This document shows positions 24,507 to 31,085 of a stretch of DNA of 33,016 bases, in pieces. A program made the translations under genes and the position numbers. The first letter of the stretch is position 1. Each line of letters opens with the position of its first letter. The stretch comes from Megasphaera sp. NM10 (GTDB taxonomy: Bacteria > Bacillota > Negativicutes > Veillonellales > Megasphaeraceae): assembly GCF_000417505.1 (NCBI RefSeq), contig NZ_APHY01000036.1:1-33016 (forward strand). The letters run 5' to 3'. Under the pieces are notes generated by a model that was not told where the DNA came from, ran no database searches, and saw only the letters and a program-made list of their open reading frames with translations.

Positions 24507-25556
24507 ATGGATATGAATTGCGGTAAGTTAAAGAAATACGCTTTCCGGGTAACAAAAAATCGTAATATGGCTTCAGCCCGTGTACGTGTACCCGGCGGTT
24601 CCCTGAATGCCAAGGTCCTGGGCCAGGTCCAGCATATTGCCGAAACGTACGGTAATGGCGAAATCCATCTGACCATCCGTCAGGGCTTTGAAATCATGGG
24701 GATTCCCTTTGAAAAAGTTGAAGAAGTAAAGAAGGCTCTCCAGCCGATCATCGATGAACTCGACATCAATCAGAGCGAACGAGGCGCTGGTTTTGAAGCG
24801 TCCGGTACCCGAAATGTCATGGCCTGCGTCGGCAACCGCGTCTGCCCCTTTGGCAACTACGATACGACGGCCCTGGCGAAACGGATCGAAAAGGCTATTT
24901 TCCCGAACGACCTGCACGTCAAAGTCGCCCTTACAGGCTGTCCCAACGACTGCGACAAAATCCGCATGCATGACTTCGGCGTCATGGGCATGACGGAACC
25001 TCAGTTCGATGCCAGCCGCTGCGTCAGCTGCGGCATGTGCGTCCGCAAGTGTAAACAGCTTTCTGTCGAAGCCTTGCAGATGAAGAATTTCCGTCCTGTC
25101 CGCAATGTCGAAAAATGCATCGGCTGCGGCGTCTGTGTCTGGGCCTGCCCGAACCGTGCCTGGACGCGCAGCAAGGAACAGTATTTCCGTATCACCCTTT
25201 TGGGCCGTACAGGCAAAAAGAACCCGCGCATGGGCGTCGATTTCATCAAATGGGCCGATGAAGACAGCGTCGTGAAGATTATCTCCAACGTCTATGCTTT
25301 TGCCAAGAAATATATCGACCCGACCGCTCCGGGTGGCAAGGAACATATCGGCTACATGGTAGACCGTACGGGTCCGGAAGAATTCATCAAGTTCATCCTC
25401 CAGGACGTCCATCTGCCGAAGAAGGCGGAAATCTACCGTCCTCTTAACTGGTCCGGTATCCGCTATGTCGGCTTGAAATCGGAACCGTTCTACGTCGGCA
25501 AAGACGTAAATCCGGCCGATCTGGATGTATTCCAGAAACCGTTGCCGCTGAAATAA
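24507..25556 (+). CDS. asrC: anaerobic sulfite reductase subunit C (siroheme)
   Basis: Catalytic subunit reducing sulfite to sulfide by six electrons. The siroheme/[4Fe-4S] ligands appear as CVGNRVCPFG and GCPNDC around residues 110-155, and two ferredoxin-type clusters follow (CVSCGMCVRKC and CIGCGVCVWACP). The N-terminal parachute domain (RVRVPGGSL, GEIHLTIRQGFEIMGIP) is normal. The length of 349 residues agrees with characterised AsrC. GGAGG precedes the ATG. Confidence 0.94.
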   Translation: MDMNCGKLKKYAFRVTKNRNMASARVRVPGGSLNAKVLGQVQHIAETYGNGEIHLTIRQGFEIMGIPFEKVEEVKKALQPIIDELDINQSERGAGFEASGTRNVMACVGNRVCPFGNYDTTALAKRIEKAIFPNDLHVKVALTGCPNDCDKIRMHDFGVMGMTEPQFDASRCVSCGMCVRKCKQLSVEALQMKNFRPVRNVEKCIGCGVCVWACPNRAWTRSKEQYFRITLLGRTGKKNPRMGVDFIKWADEDSVVKIISNVYAFAKKYIDPTAPGGKEHIGYMVDRTGPEEFIKFILQDVHLPKKAEIYRPLNWSGIRYVGLKSEPFYVGKDVNPADLDVFQKPLPLK

Positions 25557-25566
25557 GGAGGAGCCT

Positions 25567-26328
25567 ATGTACAACGACGAATACGCTGCGACCGCGGCCG
25601 GGGCAGCTGCGAAAGTAGGCCTCTTGAAGAAGAATCCCCTGGGATACTTCCTGTTGTCGGCCTTAGCCGGTGCCTATATTGGCTTTGGCATCCTCCTGTC
25701 CTTTACGGTCAGCGGGACCTTGGGAGCCATTCCCATGACTAAGATCGCCATGGGCCTGTCCTTCGGCATCGCCCTGAGCCTGGTCATCATCGCCGGGGCG
25801 GAACTGTTCACGGGTAACGCCTTCGTCCTCTACAATGGCTGGCGGTCGAAGACGGTCACCTTGACGGACGTCATCCGCCTGTGGGTCGTCTGTTACCTGG
25901 GCAACTGGTTCGGCGCCATCGTCCTGTCCCTGCTCTTCTATGGTGCTGCCGGCACGGCTGGCGGCGTCGGCCAGGCTTTGGCCAATGCCGCTGCCATGAA
26001 GATGAGCTTGCCGCCGCTGGTCCTCTTCCTCAGAGGTATCCTCTGTAACGTCCTGGTCTGCCTGGCCGTCTGGTGCGGCTTCCGCTGCAAATCGGACAGC
26101 GGCAAACTGATCATGGTCTTCTGGTGCCTCTACGCCTTCTTTACCTGTGGCTTTGAACACAGCGTAGCCAACATGACCGTCCTGACCCTGGGTCTGCTGA
26201 ATCCCGCCGGTACGGCCGTCAGCGTCGGCGGTTACCTCTACAACCTGGCCTTCGTCACCTTAGGCAACATCGTCGGTGCCGTCCTCTTCCTGTCCATTCC
26301 CTACGGCATCGCAGCCAAAAAAGATTAG
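25567..26328 (+). CDS. FNT-family anion channel, probably hydrosulfide (HSC-type)
   Basis: Pentameric formate/nitrite-transporter-family channel with six membrane helices plus re-entrant loops. Family marks are GAELFTGNAFVL, LRGILCNVLVCLAVW and EHSVANMTVLTLG, which carries the conserved His and pore-lining Asn. It starts 10 bp after asrC with AGGAGG. In Clostridioides difficile an FNT gene beside asrABC encodes a hydrosulfide channel; the same position here suggests release of HS- made by AsrABC. Formate or nitrite transport is the alternative. Confidence 0.88.
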   Translation: MYNDEYAATAAGAAAKVGLLKKNPLGYFLLSALAGAYIGFGILLSFTVSGTLGAIPMTKIAMGLSFGIALSLVIIAGAELFTGNAFVLYNGWRSKTVTLTDVIRLWVVCYLGNWFGAIVLSLLFYGAAGTAGGVGQALANAAAMKMSLPPLVLFLRGILCNVLVCLAVWCGFRCKSDSGKLIMVFWCLYAFFTCGFEHSVANMTVLTLGLLNPAGTAVSVGGYLYNLAFVTLGNIVGAVLFLSIPYGIAAKKD

Positions 26329-26342
26329 TGGCTCGTGCTCGT

Positions 26343-26385
26343 GGCTCTCCTTATAGGAGAGCTGTCAGCGAAGCTGACTGAGAGG
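26343..26385. repeat. CTCTCC / GTCAGC double-hairpin repeat
   Basis: CTCTCC-TTATA-GGAGAG is followed at once by GTCAGC-GAA-GCTGAC and GAGAGG. From memory, similar double hairpins are common between genes of gut Firmicutes; this could not be checked. Confidence 0.6.
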
Positions 26386-26420
26386 TTGCTCTTTCTTTAT
26401 AGTAGAGTAGTCCGTGATTG

Positions 26421-26500
26421 GTAGGGGCGACCACGTGGGGCGCCCGTCAGGGATGATAGGACATATCCCGGAGCGGGCTCGCCACGTGCGAGCCCCTACA
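26421..26500. repeat. inverted pair of GTAGGGG-type repeats, copies 3 and 4
   Basis: GTAGGGGCGACCACGTG at 26421 faces CACGTGCGAGCCCCTAC ending at 26500. Each copy is itself palindromic about CACGTG, and together they bracket a 25-bp AT-richer spacer. Confidence 0.65.
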
Positions 26501-26502
26501 GA

Positions 26503-26548
26503 AAAGGGACCTCACACGATGGTTTTTGCCATCATGCGAGGTCCCTTT
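26503..26548. terminator. two-tier terminator-like hairpin
   Basis: Outer arms AAAGGGACCTC (26503-26513) and GAGGTCCCTTT (26538-26548); inner arms GATGG and CCATC around TTTTTG. A weaker relative is at 12171-12214. Confidence 0.65.
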
Positions 26549-26555
26549 GCCTTAT

Positions 26556-26647
26556 AGTTTGTAACAAAGAGTTTGTAGTTTGCAGAGAAAACCTTTAAAT
26601 TTAAAGCCATCTGCTAACCCCTAGCCACTAACTGCTAACCACTAAAA
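26556..26647. repeat. heptad composite repeat, copy E
   Basis: AGTTTGT, AACAAAG, AGTTTGT, AGTTTGC, AGAGAAA, core ACCTTTAAATTTAAAGCC, then GCTAACC, CCTAGCC, ACTAACT, GCTAACC, ACTAAAA, leading directly into the terminator at 26644. The right arm uses the ACTAACC variant seen in copy B. Confidence 0.85.
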
Positions 26648-26680
26648 AAGGCGCTGTCTTCATGCGACAGCGCCTTTTTT
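26644..26680. terminator. bidirectional terminator between FNT and crp/fnr genes
   Basis: AAAAAAGGCGCTGTC and GACAGCGCCTTTTTT form a perfect 15-bp stem with loop TTCATGC. It lies between convergent genes and has T tracts on both strands. Confidence 0.92.
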
Positions 26681-27342
26681 CAATACAGCGTCACCCGCTG
26701 CTGGTTTATTTCGATGAGGCCTTCGTCTTTCATGTGAGCCAGTTCCCTGGCAACAGCCGTGCGGTCGGCACAGAGATAGTCAGCCAGCTGGGTCCGGGTC
26801 AGGGGGATGGTGAAGGTCTGGCTGCCGGCCTGTTCAGACTGGAATGAGAAGTAGGTCAATAGTTTCTTGCGCAGCTTCTTCTTGGAAACGACTTCTAGTT
26901 TGGTCAGCAGCTGGGCATTCTTGTCAGCCATGAGATGCAGCATGTTCTCGATGAGCTGGTGATGGAAGGGACAGGCATTGGTACAGATGTGCAGGACCTT
27001 CTGGAAGGGGAGGACCAGGAACTGCGTGTTCTTGACGGCCTGGAAGGTTACGATGGATTGCAGGATTGTGCCGCAGACGAAGGTTTCGCTAAAGAGGCCG
27101 CCGCTGCGGATGACGGCCAGGACGGCTTTGTCGCCCCAGCGGTCTTCATGGATCATATGGACTTCGCCGCTGAGGACGATGCCGATGTAATTCACTTCAT
27201 CCTGGGCCAGGACGAGGAATTCCCCTTTGCGGACTGTCCGGACCCGTGCGCCCAGGCAGGTGAGCATGGCCTTCCTTTTTTCCTGGCTGATGCCGGAAAA
27301 TAAGGGAAGGTTATCGGGCAGGACCACCGAGAAATCAGACAT
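26680..27342 (-). CDS. Crp/Fnr-family transcriptional regulator
   Basis: Cyclic-nucleotide-binding-fold sensor with a C-terminal winged helix-turn-helix. The N-terminal barrel covers about residues 15-130 (VRKGEFLVLAQDEVNYIGIVLSG), a dimer helix follows, and the DNA-binding part is LTRTQLADYLCADRTAVARELAHMKDEGLI. The Fnr-type N-terminal four-cysteine cluster is absent; cysteines occur at LTCLGAR and ICTNACPFH. It starts after AAGGGAGG, 13 bp behind lexA, so the two genes probably share a transcript. The ligand and targets are unknown; control of the neighbouring asr or FNT genes is only a guess. Confidence 0.88.
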   Translation of the reverse strand: MSDFSVVLPDNLPLFSGISQEKRKAMLTCLGARVRTVRKGEFLVLAQDEVNYIGIVLSGEVHMIHEDRWGDKAVLAVIRSGGLFSETFVCGTILQSIVTFQAVKNTQFLVLPFQKVLHICTNACPFHHQLIENMLHLMADKNAQLLTKLEVVSKKKLRKKLLTYFSFQSEQAGSQTFTIPLTRTQLADYLCADRTAVARELAHMKDEGLIEINQQRVTLY

Positions 27343-27355
27343 GAGAAGACCTCCC

Positions 27356-27973
27356 TTAATACCGACGATAGAGGCCGATGACTTTGCCTAAGATTTGGCA
27401 ATCCCGGGTATAAATCGGTTCGTATTCGTCATTTTCCGGCTGCAGGCGGATCGTGTCGGCTTCGTGGAAGTAGCGCTTGACCGTCGCTTCTTCGCCAATG
27501 AGGGCGACGACGATTTCGCCGTTTTCTGCCGTTTCCTGGCGGCGGACGATGAGCTGGTCGCCTTCGAGGATGCCGGCGTTCTTCATGCTGTCCCCTTGGA
27601 CGACGAGCATGAAGCAGTCGTCATTGCCGATGAAGTCCGCCGGGAAGGGGTAGACGTCTTCGACACATTCTTCAGCAAAGATGGGGGCACCGGCCCGGAC
27701 CTGGCCGACCAGGGGCAGGGGGACGATTTTCTTGGACCGCCACGAACCTTCGTCGAGGAGTTCGATGGTCCGGTTCTTGGCTGGGTCGCGGCGGATATAG
27801 CCCAGATCTTCCAGGCGGTGGAGATAGCCGTGGACCGTCGACGTCGAGCTCAGGCCGACTTCCTTGCAGATTTCCCGTACCGACGGGGGATAGCCGAATT
27901 TATGGACACACGTGCGGATGTATTCTAAGATTTGTTTTTGACGGGTCGTCAGCATTTTTTCATTATTAATCAT
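27356..27973 (-). CDS. lexA: LexA SOS repressor
   Basis: Represses DNA-damage genes until RecA filaments stimulate self-cleavage. From the ATG at 27973 the N-terminal winged helix-turn-helix is visible (PPSVREICKEVGLSSTSTVHGYLHRLEDLGYI), the cleavage site is A94-G95 (VRAGAPIF), and the Ser/Lys dyad is S129 (QGDSMKNAG) and K166 (ATVKRYF). The 205-residue length is normal. A GTG at 27982 overlaps the ribosome site and is not favoured. The promoter carries a LexA-like box, indicating autoregulation, and crp/fnr follows in the same direction. Confidence 0.96.
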   Translation of the reverse strand: MINNEKMLTTRQKQILEYIRTCVHKFGYPPSVREICKEVGLSSTSTVHGYLHRLEDLGYIRRDPAKNRTIELLDEGSWRSKKIVPLPLVGQVRAGAPIFAEECVEDVYPFPADFIGNDDCFMLVVQGDSMKNAGILEGDQLIVRRQETAENGEIVVALIGEEATVKRYFHEADTIRLQPENDEYEPIYTRDCQILGKVIGLYRRY

Positions 27974-28026
27974 ATATATCACTCCAGTCTTGGAAAGTTA
28001 TAGCAATTCCAGTATAAGCTACCTTC

Positions 28027-28065
28027 ATTATACCGAAATTCATAAAAAAAATCAAACGTTTGTTC
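28027..28065 (-). promoter_or_regulatory. lexA promoter with LexA box
   Basis: On the - strand -35 TTGATT (28055-28050) and -10 TATAAT (28032-28027) are 17 bp apart. GAACAAACGTTT (28065-28054) overlaps the -35 and differs from the Firmicute consensus GAAC-N4-GTTC by one base. Confidence 0.75.
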
Positions 28066-28073
28066 AAAATATC

Positions 28074-28127
28074 TTGACAGGAACAACCGTTCGACGATAT
28101 AATAAAACCATCGACGAACGGTTGTTC
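28074..28127 (+). promoter_or_regulatory. yneA promoter with two LexA boxes
   Basis: -35 TTGACA (28074-28079) and -10 TATAAT (28098-28103), 18-bp spacer. GAACAACCGTTC (28081-28092) sits between the two elements and GAACGGTTGTTC (28116-28127) lies just downstream; both fit GAAC-N4-GTTC exactly. A strong promoter buried in operators should be tightly SOS-controlled. Confidence 0.88.
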
Positions 28128-28177
28128 TAAGAAAATTCGTTCCAGGAACGTTCGTTTCAAAGTCAGGAGTGATTGCC

Positions 28178-28477
28178 ATGAAATATGTCATCTTGGCCAT
28201 ATTGGCCCTCTTTATGTGTACGCAGATCGGCTGGAGTTACCAGTCTTCGCAGGAATTCATTTCCGTCGCCGTCGAACCGGGGCAGACCGTCTGGCAGCTG
28301 GCTTCGGTTACAGCCGGTGATGATACGGATGTGCGTGAAGTCATGGATTCGATTTTAAAAGAAAACGGCCTGACCGGCACCAGTGACATCCGTCCGGGCC
28401 AGGTCCTGCGCCTGCCGGTAGCCCCAGGCCGGGCCGAACAGGTGCGGACGGTGCTGGCCCGGCAGCTGGTGGATTAG
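28178..28477 (+). CDS. yneA: YneA-like SOS cell-division inhibitor (LysM)
   Basis: Small secreted or membrane-anchored protein, 99 residues. It has an N-terminal hydrophobic helix (YVILAILALFMCTQIGW) and then a LysM domain (VAVEPGQTVWQLA ... ENGLTGTSDIRPGQVLRLP). In Bacillus subtilis the division inhibitor YneA has the same architecture and is also divergent from lexA, which strongly supports the assignment despite low sequence conservation. ATG 28178 follows AGGAG with a 9-bp gap; GTG 28169 is too close to that site. The TAG stop overlaps the stop of the convergent recombinase by 4 bp. Confidence 0.85.
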   Translation: MKYVILAILALFMCTQIGWSYQSSQEFISVAVEPGQTVWQLASVTAGDDTDVREVMDSILKENGLTGTSDIRPGQVLRLPVAPGRAEQVRTVLARQLVD

Positions 28478-29475
28478 TGAGGGTGAGAATCTTCGGTAAT
28501 CTTTAAAATCGGGCTGTCGATGAGGCGGTCGGCTTCGTCGATGTAGCGGCGCACGATGGCCTGGGACTTATGCCGGGTCTGGCGCATGATCTGCCGTTCT
28601 TCGACGTGATGCTGGGCCGCCGACGTGGCAAAGCCGTGGCGCAGGCTGTGGGCGCCGTAGTCGTCGGGATTCATGCCCATGAGCCCGGCATAGTGCTTGA
28701 CGATGAGGGCGATAGATTTATCGGAAATCCGGGTCTTACGAACATGATGCCCCTTCGTCAATCCCCGGAAGACCGGACCTGTCGTGATGCCGCTGACATC
28801 GAGCCATTTCTGCAAGGCCGTGACGGCACAGAGGTCCTTGTCTTTGACCATGGGGATGGCAATCATCTGGCCCTGGTCGAACTGGTCCGTCTTCGATTTG
28901 CGCAGGGTAATGAGCAGGCCCAGGCGGGTGAACTTCAGGTCTTCCACGTCGATGCCGGCCAGTTCTGACCGGCGCAGGGCCCCGTAGAAGCCGACCAGCA
29001 GGATGGCCTTGTCGCGGACCTGCTGGATTTCGTCGCCTTCAAGATAGGTCAGCATTTCCTTGATGTCGTCGAAGAGAATCGGTGCCTTGCCGTGCTGGAT
29101 GGTCCCTTTCATGCGCTTGATGCCCCGCAGGGCGTTTTTGACGATGGGGTAGCGGCAGGGATTCTCTTTGAGACCGGCGGCGTCGAAATTCTCGGTCAGG
29201 GCACTGATGCGCCGGGCGATGGTATTGGCCTTGGCGTTGTCGGCCAGGTCGTTGATGTAATTGACGATGGTTTCCGGTTCGGCCGGGAATGACGACAGCT
29301 GGTGATAGCTGCACCAGTCGCAGAAATCGTTCCAGTCCGACCGGTAGGCATCGACGGTATTGGCGGCCCGTGCCGTATACAGGCTCTGACGGGCTTTATT
29401 GGATAATTTATCATTCTGGGCAATGGCTTCACTGCGGCCGATAAAAAAATTCGGCGCATCCGGTATTTTTGTCAT
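28474..29475 (-). CDS. tyrosine-type site-specific recombinase
   Basis: DNA strand-exchange enzyme of the phage-integrase family, 333 residues from the ATG at 29475 (AAAGGAGG site). It has a SAM-like core-binding domain (residues ~35-125, TVDAYRSDWNDFCDWC) and a catalytic domain with R168 (GALRRSEL), H276 and R279 (HSLRHGFAT), H302 (TRHKS) and the nucleophile Y311 (RRYIDE). It is not XerC/XerD-like in its N terminus and no phage, plasmid or att-like repeats are seen beside it, so its substrate is unknown. It is convergent with yneA, their stops overlapping by 4 bp. Confidence 0.88.
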   Translation of the reverse strand: MTKIPDAPNFFIGRSEAIAQNDKLSNKARQSLYTARAANTVDAYRSDWNDFCDWCSYHQLSSFPAEPETIVNYINDLADNAKANTIARRISALTENFDAAGLKENPCRYPIVKNALRGIKRMKGTIQHGKAPILFDDIKEMLTYLEGDEIQQVRDKAILLVGFYGALRRSELAGIDVEDLKFTRLGLLITLRKSKTDQFDQGQMIAIPMVKDKDLCAVTALQKWLDVSGITTGPVFRGLTKGHHVRKTRISDKSIALIVKHYAGLMGMNPDDYGAHSLRHGFATSAAQHHVEERQIMRQTRHKSQAIVRRYIDEADRLIDSPILKITEDSHPH

Positions 29476-29511
29476 ATTCAAACCTCCTTTGGGCAGTTTA
29501 CAAAAAAACAC

Positions 29512-29541
29512 TTGTGAATCTGCCCTTTTTAGGTATACAAT
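29512..29541 (+). promoter_or_regulatory. promoter of the VTT-domain gene
   Basis: -35 TTGTGA (29512-29517) and -10 TACAAT (29536-29541), 18-bp spacer. The -35 lies inside an inverted repeat GGGCAG (29491-29496) with CTGCCC (29520-29525), a possible operator shared with the divergent recombinase gene. Confidence 0.55.
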
Positions 29542-29573
29542 AGAATTATCAAGGGTGAGAGAAGGGGATATCT

Positions 29574-30251
29574 ATGGCTATTCGCAATGGGCCTTTATGG
29601 GATAAAGTGATAAAAGGCGCCGTCTGCCTGGGCTTATTCCTGGCTTTTTGGAGCGTCCAGTGGGTCATCCCCGACTTCTATCAGGAACTGTTCCGCCTGA
29701 GCCTGGCCGGTGATGTCGACGTCCTCATCGATTATATTTCATCTTTCGGCATCTATGCGGCCCTCATCAGTATCTTCATGATTACCGTCACCGATATGAC
29801 CGGTCTGCCGTCGATTCCCTTTCTGACCGTCAACGGAGCCATCTTCGGCCTCGTGCCGGGCCTTATCATTTCCTGGATTGGCGAAGTCCTGGGGACGGAA
29901 CTGAGCTTCCTCATCTTGCGGACGGTCCTGCGCCGCCAGGCCCTCCACGTCATCTCCCGCCATCACTTGCGGAATCAGCTCGATAAATACAGCCGCTTCT
30001 CGACGCTGGCCATGGCCCGGTCCATTCCGTATATCCCCAACGTCCCCTTTACGGCTATCGCCGCCGTCAGCCACCTCAGCCAGAAAGACCACTTCCTGGC
30101 GACGGCTGTCGGCAAGGTCCCGCGGGTCGTCATCGAAGTCCTTTTAGGCCATGACCTCATCCACCTCGGCCAGCACAGCGGACGGCTGATGTTCTGGGTC
30201 ATCCTGACGGTCCTGATCTGCTACTGCTGGCACCGCCATCAGCAGGCTTAG
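29574..30251 (+). CDS. TVP38/TMEM64-type VTT (DedA-like) membrane protein
   Basis: Inner-membrane protein of the SNARE-associated/VTT family, whose members are linked to phospholipid or undecaprenyl-phosphate flipping; the substrate here is unknown. It has a first hydrophobic helix near residues 14-32, the family segment LPSIPFLTVNGAIFGLVPGLIISWIGEVLGTELSFLI with G-rich re-entrant character, and the conserved RSIPYIPNVPFTAIAA. The length of 225 residues is normal. GAAGGGGATATCT precedes the ATG. Its TAG stop overlaps the TAA of the convergent transporter by 4 bp. Confidence 0.88.
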   Translation: MAIRNGPLWDKVIKGAVCLGLFLAFWSVQWVIPDFYQELFRLSLAGDVDVLIDYISSFGIYAALISIFMITVTDMTGLPSIPFLTVNGAIFGLVPGLIISWIGEVLGTELSFLILRTVLRRQALHVISRHHLRNQLDKYSRFSTLAMARSIPYIPNVPFTAIAAVSHLSQKDHFLATAVGKVPRVVIEVLLGHDLIHLGQHSGRLMFWVILTVLICYCWHRHQQA

Positions 30252-31009
30252 CGGCCGAAGAGGACCATGATGATGCCGCCCAGGGTCGGCATGGCGACGA
30301 TAGCTGCCTTGAGCAGGGGCTTAGGGGCTAAGTGCGTGAACTTTGCACCTATATAGGCGCCGAGACTCAGGCCCAGCAGGGTCTGGACGAAAATCCACAG
30401 GTCCAGGCGGCCATTGAACAAGTAGCTCAAGCCGCCGGCAGCCGAAATAGGCAGGACGATCATCATGCAGGTCCCGATAGCGTGGAGCAGGGAAATGCCG
30501 AAGACGACCATCAGAGCCAGCTGGATGAAGGCCGCGGCACCGATGCCGAAGGCACCGGACAGGAAGCCGACGATGAGACCGGTAATGATGCCGTAGATAT
30601 AGAGCTTCTTTCCCGTTAAGGCTGTCGTCCGCACGGGAAAGTGCCGGGTCAGCCAGGCGTCTTGGTAGAGGCGGACATAGAGAATCAGTCCGGAAGCGAT
30701 GAGCATGAGCGACGTCATCGTCGCCAGCAGTTCCGACGGCATGATGTTGGACACATTGGCGCCGGCAATCGAGCCGATCATACCGCTGCCGCCGATGATG
30801 GCCCCAGGCTTCACATCGACTTCATGTTCCCGGTAATGACTGACCGTCCCGGAAATCATGGTAAAAGTCATGGCCGCCAGGGAAACGGCCAGGGCCGTAT
30901 GGACAGGAACACCGAAACCGACCGTCAGCAGCGTAATCGTGACGCCGGCTCCGCCAGCACCGACAAAGCCGATAACGGAACCTAACAGAATCATGGCAAC
31001 GAAAATCAT
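30248..31009 (-). CDS. TauE/SafE (TSUP) family permease
   Basis: Multi-spanning transporter; characterised TSUP members move sulfite, sulfonates or organic acids. From the ATG at 31009 (253 residues, AGGGGG site) it has about eight hydrophobic segments, the glycine-rich first repeat GSVIGFVGAGGAGVTITLL, and the second-repeat signature GLIVGFLSGAFGIGAAAFIQLALM. The upstream in-frame ATG at 31045 lies within a promoter palindrome and is unlikely to be used. Sulfite export would suit the sulfur theme of the window but is only an inference, as it is separated from the asr genes. Confidence 0.85.
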   Translation of the reverse strand: MIFVAMILLGSVIGFVGAGGAGVTITLLTVGFGVPVHTALAVSLAAMTFTMISGTVSHYREHEVDVKPGAIIGGSGMIGSIAGANVSNIMPSELLATMTSLMLIASGLILYVRLYQDAWLTRHFPVRTTALTGKKLYIYGIITGLIVGFLSGAFGIGAAAFIQLALMVVFGISLLHAIGTCMMIVLPISAAGGLSYLFNGRLDLWIFVQTLLGLSLGAYIGAKFTHLAPKPLLKAAIVAMPTLGGIIMVLFGR

Positions 31010-31020
31010 AACGAAAAATC

Positions 31021-31067
31021 CCCCTAATATATGATATAATAACACTTATTATACCATATATTAGGGG
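31021..31067. promoter_or_regulatory. near-perfect 47-bp palindrome with divergent -10 boxes
   Basis: Arms CCCCTAATATATG (31021-31033) and CATATATTAGGGG (31055-31067) enclose TATAATAA-CAC-TTATTATA; only one base pair (31034/31054) mismatches. The inner arms supply a TATAAT for each strand (+ 31035-31040, - 31053-31048), so both divergent genes (TSUP and LOG) probably start here. It may be an operator or a cruciform/hairpin; -35 boxes are poor on both sides. Confidence 0.75.
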
Positions 31068-31085
31068 AAAGAAAGGACGCAACTT

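Noticed and set aside
29491-29525. Hairpin GGGCAG...CTGCCC as a terminator
   Set aside because: A 23-base loop and only 6 bp of stem, with a promoter inside; an operator is more plausible.
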